This document shows, piece after piece, positions 58,587-64,000 of a stretch of 64,000 nt of DNA. Every line of letters starts with the position of its first letter. Position 1 is the first letter of the stretch. The DNA comes from Streptococcus sp. 596553 (GTDB taxonomy: Bacteria > Bacillota > Bacilli > Lactobacillales > Streptococcaceae), in contig NZ_OXCQ01000003.1 of NCBI RefSeq assembly GCF_900411395.1, positions 148,365 to 212,364 of the forward strand, written 5' to 3'. Both the position numbers and the translations under genes were made by a program. The notes under the pieces are model-generated. The model did not search any database and had not been told where the DNA came from. It saw only the letters and a program-made list of their open reading frames with translations.

Positions 58587-58852
58587 AGTAAATTTCTATC
58601 TTGATTTTCAGATAAAAATCTTTCCTTCTGTGGCCTCTTCTTACGCTTGAGAAGGGCTTCTGCCGACATGGCTTCTTCCTTACTGGCAAATCCTTGAGCA
58701 TAGATAAGTTTGACTGGTAAGCGAGCCCTAGTATACTTAGCTCCCTTACCACTATTGTGCACAGCGAGGCGTCTTCTCACATCAGTCGTATAGCCTGTAT
58801 AGTAGGAGCCATCTCTACATTCTACTACATACATGAAAGCCTTATGATCCAT
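58568..58852 (-). CDS. GIY-YIG nuclease superfamily protein (UPF0213-like)
   Basis: 94 residues. GIY-YIG core: [21 protein letters not shown] (Y-x-Y and catalytic Arg), [20 protein letters not shown], then the [20 protein letters not shown] helix with the metal-ligand Glu position. Small single-domain YhbQ/UPF0213 type; role in DNA or RNA repair uncertain. The final residues (LLILNEN) and the TAA come from a BOX. ATG taken at MDHKAF, overlapping the upstream methyltransferase stop by 11 nt; upstream codons in frame belong to that gene. Confidence 0.88.
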   Translation of the reverse strand: MDHKAFMYVVECRDGSYYTGYTTDVRRRLAVHNSGKGAKYTRARLPVKLIYAQGFASKEEAMSAEALLKRKKRPQKERFLSENQDRNLLILNEN

Positions 58853-59591
58853 AATAAATCTCTTCGAGTTCCGGCGTATAAGAGCCATCATCATTGTGGA
58901 CAATGAGAGGTGGCAAGACCTTAAAGCCACTTGTCGAGCCATCCTTGATAGCCTCAATCAAGAGCATATTGGCTTCTTTTTCCCGCTTTGGATAAACAAA
59001 CTGCAGGCGCTTAGGGGCTAGATTATGCCGTTGTAACGTATCCAAAATATCCAGAAGTCGATCAGGACGATGAACCATGGCCAAACGCCCATTAGATTTG
59101 AGAATACTCTGGGCACTACGACAGATTTCCTGCAAATTGGTCGTGATTTCATGTCGCGCCAAGAGATAATGTTCACTCTCATTTAAGTTGGAATGAGGAT
59201 CCACCTTGAAATAGGGTGGATTACACAAAATCATATCCACCTTACTTCCCTGAATGTAAGCAGGCATATTTTTCAAATCATCACAGATGACTTCCATCTG
59301 CTCTTCCAAACCATTCAAACGGACAGAGCGTTCAGCCATATCCGCCAAACGCTCCTGAATCTCAACAGCCAAAATCTGTGCCTGAGTACGAGTGCTAGCA
59401 AATAGCCCCACTGCTCCATTCCCAGCGCAGAAATCCACAATCAAGCCCTTTTTAGGAAAACGTGGAAAACGTGACAAGAGAACACTATCCACCGAATAGC
59501 TAAAAACCTCTCTATTTTGAATGATTTTAATATCTGTTGAGAAGAGCTGGTTAATGCGCTCCCCTGATTTTAATAATTGTTCTTCTTTCAT
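58842..59591 (-). CDS. tRNA1(Val) A37 N6-methyltransferase-like (TrmN6/YfiC)
   Basis: 249-residue SAM-dependent methyltransferase. SAM loop [13 protein letters not shown], acidic strand [10 protein letters not shown], and the N6-adenine motif NPPYFK. The family methylates adenine at position 37 of tRNA1(Val) in E. coli (YfiC); same specificity is inferred. The C-terminal end overlaps the GIY-YIG gene by 11 nt, a pairing often seen in Firmicutes. SD AAAGAAG region before the ATG. Confidence 0.9.
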   Translation of the reverse strand: MKEEQLLKSGERINQLFSTDIKIIQNREVFSYSVDSVLLSRFPRFPKKGLIVDFCAGNGAVGLFASTRTQAQILAVEIQERLADMAERSVRLNGLEEQMEVICDDLKNMPAYIQGSKVDMILCNPPYFKVDPHSNLNESEHYLLARHEITTNLQEICRSAQSILKSNGRLAMVHRPDRLLDILDTLQRHNLAPKRLQFVYPKREKEANMLLIEAIKDGSTSGFKVLPPLIVHNDDGSYTPELEEIYYGS

Positions 59592-59644
59592 GGTTCTATT
59601 ATAGCAGATTTATATTAACATTACAAAAAATATAAAACTCTAAA

Positions 59645-60004
59645 CTACTTCTTCTTTTTTAAATGGTGCAGGGCTTCTCTAGTCCAGATTGGTAGCATTC
59701 GTCGAAAGGGCGCAAAGCCGTAGTTAAAGCGGTCGCTTGAAAAGCGTCTCCGTCTCGGAAACTGGTGCTTTTCTTCCTCCAAAGTGCGGATAGAAAGACT
59801 GGCTTTCCCTGTAAATTCATCTAAATCCACTACCTGAACCTGAACCTCTTCATCGACTTTCAAGGCTTCATGAATATTTTCAATAAAGCCTGTCCGAATC
59901 TCTGAAATGTGAATCAGCCCCGTATCACCCGTCTCTAGCTCAACAAAGGCACCATAGGGCTGAATCCCTGTAATACGACCCTTTAGCTTATCACCGATTT
60001 TCAT
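59645..60004 (-). CDS. cvfD: S1 domain RNA-binding protein (CvfD/YugI-like)
   Basis: 119 residues with one S1 fold (KIGDKLKGRITGIQPYGAF, GLIHISEIRTGFI, EEVQVQVVDLDEFTGKASLS) and a basic tail. From memory, pneumococcal CvfD, a post-transcriptional regulator of cold and virulence genes, lies at the same place; symbol given on that basis. Start MKIGDK is one base after the stop of the cyclophilin-fusion gene, so the two are coupled. Confidence 0.85.
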   Translation of the reverse strand: MKIGDKLKGRITGIQPYGAFVELETGDTGLIHISEIRTGFIENIHEALKVDEEVQVQVVDLDEFTGKASLSIRTLEEEKHQFPRRRRFSSDRFNYGFAPFRRMLPIWTREALHHLKKKK

Positions 60005-60005
60005 C

Positions 60006-61406
60006 TTAGTCCTCGATTTCAATTGTTTCAATCACAACATCTTCAACTGGCTTGTCCATCGCCCCCGTCTCAACAGCAGCAATGGCATCCAAGACAACGT
60101 AAGAAGCTTCATCAGCTAACTGTCCAAAAACCGTGTGACGGCGGTCTAGGTGAGGAGTTCCTCCTTGGTTGGCATAGATTTCCGCAATCGGTTCTGGCCA
60201 ACCACCACGAGCAATTTCTTTCTTAGAATAAGGTAGGTGTTGGTTTTGCACGATAAAGAACTGGCTACCGTTGGTATTTGGACCAGCATTGGCCATGGAA
60301 AGAGCACCACGGATATTGTAAAGTTCTTCTGAGAATTCATCCTCAAATGATTCGCCGTAGATTGACTCGCCACCCATACCAGTTCCAGTTGGGTCTCCAC
60401 CTTGGATCATAAAGTCCTTGATAATACGGTGGAAAATGACCCCATCATAGTAGCCATCTTTTGAAAGCGCAACAAAGTTAGCCACTGTTTTATGAGCATG
60501 CTCTGGGAAGAGCTTGATACGTAAGTCCCCGTGATTGGTCTTAATAGTCGCGAGAGGACCTTCTACTGTTTCAATGTCTACTTGTGGGAAATGCAATTCT
60601 TTTTCTACCATACCAAATCCTTCTAAGGCATCAAAAATGCCATCTTCTTCTAGTGTTTTTGTAATATAATCTGCTTTTTCTTTGATCTTATCATGAGAAA
60701 TTCCCATTGCAACGCTGATTCCAGCATAATCAAAGAGTTCCAAGTCGTTGAGCCCATCTCCAAAAACCATGACGTTCTCTGGTTTCAAGCCTAGGTGTTC
60801 CACAACCTTTTCCACACCCATCGCTTTGGAGCCTGAAATCGGCACAATATCAGACGAATGCTCATGCCAACGAACCATGCGAAGTTTGTCTGAGAGACTA
60901 TCAGGCAAACGCAAGTCATCTCCTTTATCTTCAAAAGTCCACATCTGATAGATATTTTCTTTTTCATGGAAATCAGGATCTACATCTAAATCGGGATAAA
61001 TTGGATTGATAGCTTCACTAATCATATCGGTGCGAGTCGACAACTTGGCATCATGACTTCCAACTAAACCATACTCAATTCCCTCTTCCTTCGTCCAAGA
61101 AATGTACTCCTCAACATCTGACTTCTCAATCTGATGTTGATAAATGACCTGACCTTTTTTATCTTCAATGTAGGCCCCATTTAAGGTTACAAAAAAGTCA
61201 GGCTTGAGCTCACGAATCTCTGGAACGACACCAAAAATCCCCCGTCCAGAAGCAATACCTGTCAAAATTCCTTTCTCACGTAATTGCTTAAAAACCGTTG
61301 GGATTGAAGCCGGAATAAAACCTGTCTTTGAATTCCGCAATGTATCATCGATATCAAAAAAGACAATCTTAATCTTTTTTGCCTTGTATCTTAATTTGGC
61401 ATCCAT
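60006..61406 (-). CDS. Cof-type HAD phosphatase fused to cyclophilin peptidyl-prolyl isomerase
   Basis: 466 residues in two domains. About 1-265: HAD-IIB phosphatase with motif I FFDIDDTLRN, motif III/IV VMVFGDGLNDLELFDYAGISVAMG. About 276-466: cyclophilin, FHRIIKDFMIQGGDPTGTGMGG and NTNGSQFFIVQN with the Trp-containing proline pocket region. The phosphatase should dephosphorylate sugar-P or FMN-type substrates; the isomerase speeds prolyl folding. This fusion is common in streptococci. ATG taken at MDAKLRYK with SD GAGG. The S1 gene follows one base after the stop. Confidence 0.93.
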   Translation of the reverse strand: MDAKLRYKAKKIKIVFFDIDDTLRNSKTGFIPASIPTVFKQLREKGILTGIASGRGIFGVVPEIRELKPDFFVTLNGAYIEDKKGQVIYQHQIEKSDVEEYISWTKEEGIEYGLVGSHDAKLSTRTDMISEAINPIYPDLDVDPDFHEKENIYQMWTFEDKGDDLRLPDSLSDKLRMVRWHEHSSDIVPISGSKAMGVEKVVEHLGLKPENVMVFGDGLNDLELFDYAGISVAMGISHDKIKEKADYITKTLEEDGIFDALEGFGMVEKELHFPQVDIETVEGPLATIKTNHGDLRIKLFPEHAHKTVANFVALSKDGYYDGVIFHRIIKDFMIQGGDPTGTGMGGESIYGESFEDEFSEELYNIRGALSMANAGPNTNGSQFFIVQNQHLPYSKKEIARGGWPEPIAEIYANQGGTPHLDRRHTVFGQLADEASYVVLDAIAAVETGAMDKPVEDVVIETIEIED

Positions 61407-61598
61407 CTCACTACCTCTTTCAATCTAACTCTTTCCATTATACCATAAAGTAGAGAAATCCCCTATTTTCAAAAAGTTTTCAGTTTTATTGTAGGTTCTT
61501 GGATGAGAAAAAAATCAATATTTATGAAAAAAATCCATCCAAATTCAACTCGACTTCTCATTCCAGAACTCGTAAAAAAGACCCGTTGGAATCTGAAA

Positions 61599-61641
61599 AA
61601 GAGGTCCACCCGGACCTGAAAAAAAGACCCAACCGGGTCTT
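61599..61641 (-). terminator. Tandem terminators of rpsF-ssb-rpsR
   Basis: Minus strand AAAGACCC-GGTT-GGGTCTTTTTTT followed by AGGTCC-GGGT-GGACCTCTTTTTC. Only the first directly follows rpsR. The gap 61407-61598 shows nothing else. Confidence 0.85.
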
Positions 61642-61645
61642 TTCT

Positions 61646-61885
61646 TTAATCTTCGTTTACGAAAGGCATCAAAGCCATTACGCGAGCGCGTTTGATAGCT
61701 GTTGTTACTTTACGTTGGTTTTTAGCTGAAGTTCCTGTTACACGACGAGGAAGGATTTTCCCACGTTCTGAAACGAAACGGCTAAGAAGCTCAGTATCTT
61801 TGTAATCAACATATTCAATTTTGTTTGCTGCGATGTAATCAACTTTTTTACGGCGTTTGAATCCGCCACGACGTTGTTGAGCCAT
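61646..61885 (-). CDS. rpsR: 30S ribosomal protein S18
   Basis: 79 residues; basic start ([18 protein letters not shown]), RNA-binding [22 protein letters not shown]. Partner of S6 in the platform of the small subunit. Third gene of rpsF-ssb-rpsR, about 31 nt after ssb. SD AAAGGAG. Confidence 0.97.
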   Translation of the reverse strand: MAQQRRGGFKRRKKVDYIAANKIEYVDYKDTELLSRFVSERGKILPRRVTGTSAKNQRKVTTAIKRARVMALMPFVNED

Positions 61886-61916
61886 GTTTTTTCTCCTTTA
61901 TAATTTTAGTTGTCCA

Positions 61917-62387
61917 TTAGAATGGTAAATCATCATCTGAAATATCCAATGGATTTGTTGCTCCAAATGGATTTTCATCACGTGAAAAGTCTGGTACTGA
62001 ATTTGTAGGCACTGAATAGTTTGCAGTTGGTGCAGAATAAGCTCCACCTGTGTGACCCTCACGCACACTACGGCTTTCCAACATTTGGAAATTCTCAGCC
62101 ACGACCTCTGTCACGTAGACACGTTGTCCTTGCTGGTTATCGTAACTACGAGTCTGGATACGACCTGTCACCCCGATAAGTGAGCCTTTTTTAGCCCAGT
62201 TAGCAAGGTTTTCAGCCTGTTGGCGCCACATAACGACATTGATAAAATCAGCCTCACGTTCGCCATTTTGACTCTTAAATGTACGGTTTACTGCAAGAGT
62301 AAAAGTCGCAACTGCTACATTTGATGGGGTATAACGCAACTCAGCGTCACGTGTCATACGCCCTACAAGTACAACATTGTTAATCAT
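61917..62387 (-). CDS. ssb: Single-stranded DNA-binding protein
   Basis: 156 residues; OB fold ([42 protein letters not shown]) and a flexible tail ending DISDDDLPF, the conserved acidic tip for partner proteins. Housekeeping SsbA type by length and position between S6 and S18 genes. Works in replication, repair and transformation. Confidence 0.97.
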   Translation of the reverse strand: MINNVVLVGRMTRDAELRYTPSNVAVATFTLAVNRTFKSQNGEREADFINVVMWRQQAENLANWAKKGSLIGVTGRIQTRSYDNQQGQRVYVTEVVAENFQMLESRSVREGHTGGAYSAPTANYSVPTNSVPDFSRDENPFGATNPLDISDDDLPF

Positions 62388-62398
62388 AGTTTACCTTC

Positions 62399-62689
62399 TT
62401 ACGCGTCAGTTTTGACGATCATGTGACGAAGAATGTCAGCGTTGATTTTTGAAAGACGGTCAAACTCTTTAAGAGCTGCGTCGTCGTTTGCTTCAACGTT
62501 AACGATGTGGTAAAGTCCTTCACGGAAATCTTTGATTTCGTATGCAAGACGACGTTTTTCCCAAGATTTTGATTCAACAACAGTTGCACCGTTGTCAGTC
62601 AAAATAGAGTCAAAACGTGCTACCAAAGCGTTTTTAGCTTCTTCTTCAATGTTTGGACGAATGATATAAAGAATTTCGTATTTAGCCAT
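62399..62689 (-). CDS. rpsF: 30S ribosomal protein S6
   Basis: 96 residues with alpha/beta S6 fold: [59 protein letters not shown]. First gene of the operon; binds S18. SD AGGAGG 7 nt before ATG. Confidence 0.97.
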   Translation of the reverse strand: MAKYEILYIIRPNIEEEAKNALVARFDSILTDNGATVVESKSWEKRRLAYEIKDFREGLYHIVNVEANDDAALKEFDRLSKINADILRHMIVKTDA

Positions 62690-62763
62690 TGATATGTTCC
62701 TCCTTTTGGTCTAATGACCCCAAGACTTTGCAAGGGGTAAGTGAGGTTCGCTCACAATAAACT
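62690..62763 (-). promoter_or_regulatory. Structured leader of rpsF operon, possible S6:S18 site
   Basis: The leader holds GTGAGCGAACCTCAC and ACCCC-loop-GGGGT hairpins between the promoter and SD. In many bacteria the S6:S18 complex binds an rpsF leader and represses; the position fits but I could not confirm the consensus. Confidence 0.35.
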
Positions 62764-62792
62764 ATTATACTAGAAAAAATTTTTTTACGCAA
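62764..62792 (-). promoter_or_regulatory. rpsF-ssb-rpsR promoter
   Basis: Minus strand TTGCGT, 17-nt spacer, TATAAT. Confidence 0.7.
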
Positions 62793-62808
62793 GTAAAAAC
62801 ACCGAAAT

Positions 62809-62837
62809 AAAAAAAGAAGATGACGAATCATCTTCTC
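62809..62837 (-). terminator. Terminator of CshA-like LPXTG gene
   Basis: Minus strand AGAAGATGATTCGTCATCTTCTTTTTTTATT; almost identical to the terminator at 9936-9964. Confidence 0.85.
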
Positions 62838-62852
62838 AAAAACTATGAGTTT

Positions 62853-64000
62853 TTAGTCCTCTTTTTTCTTGCGAGCAAGAAGTCCAAATCCACTTAGGGC
62901 TCCAAGAAGTCCAAGCGCTGCGAGGCTAGCGTTAGCTTCTGTACCTGTGTTAGGCAATTCTTTTTTACCATCAACGTATTTAGGTGTTGCTGGCATTTGA
63001 GGTTTAGCTGGCTGTTCAGGTATTGCTGGAGTTGCTGGCTCTACCGGTTGTGCTGGTTGAGTCGGTTCAACCGGTGTTGGAGTTGGCATCTCAACTTTGC
63101 GGAAGATATGTCTGATATTTCCATTTGAATCTGTCACAGTCTTCACATATTCGTAACCTGGAATTGTTCCCGGTTCTTTAGAACCTGGCTCAGTTGGTTT
63201 CAATGGATTTCCATTCTCATCAGTCCAAGTAGTTGTATTTTGCTTACCTGGATTTGGTTGAGGAACAGGTGAAGGTGTTGGAGCTGGTGGTGTTACTTTT
63301 TCATAAACATGAACAGTATCTCCATTTGGAAGTTTCTTAGTTTCTACGAAGCGGTAACCTGGAATGTCTTTCTTAGGTTGGCTACCCTCTTCGCTTGGTG
63401 AAACTGGCTTACCACTTTCATCTACAAATGATGTTGTTGTCTTAACTACTTTACGGTAAACGTGAGTTACATTACCATCTTTATCAGTTGTTGTCTTAAC
63501 AAACTCGTATCCTGAGATAGCTTTCTTAGGTTGGTTACCCTCTTCGCTTGGTGAAACTGGTTTACCACTTTCATCTACAAATGATGTTGTAACTTTTTCG
63601 TAGATGTGTTTTGTATTTCCTTTTTCATCAATTTCAGTTCTAACAACATTGTATCCTGGAATTTGTTCCGAAGGTTTAGTTCCATCTTTAGGTGGAAGTA
63701 AATCTGTTTCTTTGCCATCTTTTTCAATAACTACATATCTAGTATCTGGGCGAACAGTTGGAGTATAAGTTTCAGAAACTACTTTGCCATTGACGTCTTT
63801 CACTTGAACTGTTACTCCAGAAGTTTTCCCTACGAAATCTTTTTCTGGTGTAAATTCAACGACTCCATCCTTCAGTACATATGTTCCTTCTCCTGGAACT
63901 ACAACTTCTTTCACTTCTTTACCAGTTTTATCAACTAATGTCAGAGTAGATTTATCAAGCTCAACTTCTTCATCGCCTTTATTAAAGTTTACTGTTGTAT
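62853..64000 (-). CDS. CshA-like LPXTG fibrillar surface protein, C-terminal part
   Basis: Open to the right window edge; at least 381 residues of the C-terminal part are seen. The visible start has a CshA-type fibril repeat end (GEGTYVLKDGVVEFTPEKDF, VTVQVKDVNGKVVSETYTPTV), then four to five MucBP-like 40-50 residue repeats (TSFVDESGKPVSPSEEG, TTWTDENGNPLKPTEPG), a Pro-rich stretch (PVEPTQPAQPVEPATP), LPNTG, a hydrophobic segment and RKKKED. CshA of S. gordonii is a long fibril that binds fibronectin; a full gene would reach several thousand residues, mostly outside this window. Confidence 0.88.
   Translation of the reverse strand, partial: TTVNFNKGDEEVELDKSTLTLVDKTGKEVKEVVVPGEGTYVLKDGVVEFTPEKDFVGKTSGVTVQVKDVNGKVVSETYTPTVRPDTRYVVIEKDGKETDLLPPKDGTKPSEQIPGYNVVRTEIDEKGNTKHIYEKVTTSFVDESGKPVSPSEEGNQPKKAISGYEFVKTTTDKDGNVTHVYRKVVKTTTSFVDESGKPVSPSEEGSQPKKDIPGYRFVETKKLPNGDTVHVYEKVTPPAPTPSPVPQPNPGKQNTTTWTDENGNPLKPTEPGSKEPGTIPGYEYVKTVTDSNGNIRHIFRKVEMPTPTPVEPTQPAQPVEPATPAIPEQPAKPQMPATPKYVDGKKELPNTGTEANASLAALGLLGALSGFGLLARKKKED

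Overview
The window is a piece of a Mitis-group Streptococcus chromosome (S. mitis / S. pneumoniae / S. pseudopneumoniae / S. oralis). This rests on low GC, BOX elements (boxA core GCCTTGCCGTA, 45-nt boxB, boxC), RUP-like 107-bp elements, YSIRK/LPXTG surface proteins, two AliA/AliB-type peptide-binding lipoproteins and a gene order that, from memory, follows the pneumococcal backbone: tuf, glpF, pgm, bta, the atp operon, greA, mltG, murC, aliB, murE, ppaC, rpsF-ssb-rpsR.

Layout. 1-1.2 kb: an rpn gene (Rpn/PD-(D/E)XK family) plus an orphan rpn C-terminal module. 1.3-3.4 kb: oxidoreductase and DEAD-box helicase. 3.4-8 kb: a very long BOX array, tuf, repeat-rich DNA, a glycerol facilitator and a broken ABC-F gene fused to a BOX. 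8-9.4 kb: second orphan rpn module and second rpn gene. 9.9-16.7 kb: two large LPXTG surface proteins. 17.1-19.2 kb: two more rpn genes in opposite orientation. 19.4-26.6 kb: pgm, bta, an amino-acid ABC importer, TPR protein, AI-2E-type transporter. 26.8-28.8 kb: peptide-binding lipoprotein. 29-30 kb: beta-propeller lactonase. 30-36.4 kb: complete F1Fo ATP synthase operon. 36.5-44 kb: HAD remnant, acetyltransferases, amino-acid permease, greA, mltG, murC. 44-50 kb: SNF2 helicase, patB-metB, small protein. 50.4-55.8 kb: aliB, flippase, murE. 55.8-62.7 kb: small proteins, ppaC, tRNA methyltransferase/GIY-YIG pair, HAD-cyclophilin fusion, S1 protein, rpsF-ssb-rpsR. 62.8-64 kb: 3' part of a CshA-like LPXTG fibril gene.

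The most interesting part is the rpn set: four full-length genes and two orphan C-terminal modules within 19 kb. Every copy carries a strong internal Shine-Dalgarno and ATG predicting a separately translated C-terminal protein (RpnS), as reported for E. coli Rpn intragenic antitoxins. The tetrapeptide repeat (xxxG) number is 3, 7, 7, 8 or 10, and the flanking segment types occur in all four combinations, indicating recombination inside the C-terminal region. The orphan modules start at the same codon (KKYRET) just behind the stop of a full-length gene, like silent exchange cassettes. All full-length copies share a palindromic element over the -35 region and an extended -10 placed so that transcription should start inside the main SD.

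A second theme is BOX elements contributing to protein-coding ends: they supply the stop codons and tails of an acetyltransferase and a GIY-YIG protein, and a BOX is fused in frame to the ABC-F remnant. The remainder is core housekeeping: ATP synthesis, cell-wall precursor synthesis (murC, murE, mltG, flippase), translation (tuf, rpsF, rpsR), sulfur amino-acid metabolism and peptide/amino-acid uptake.
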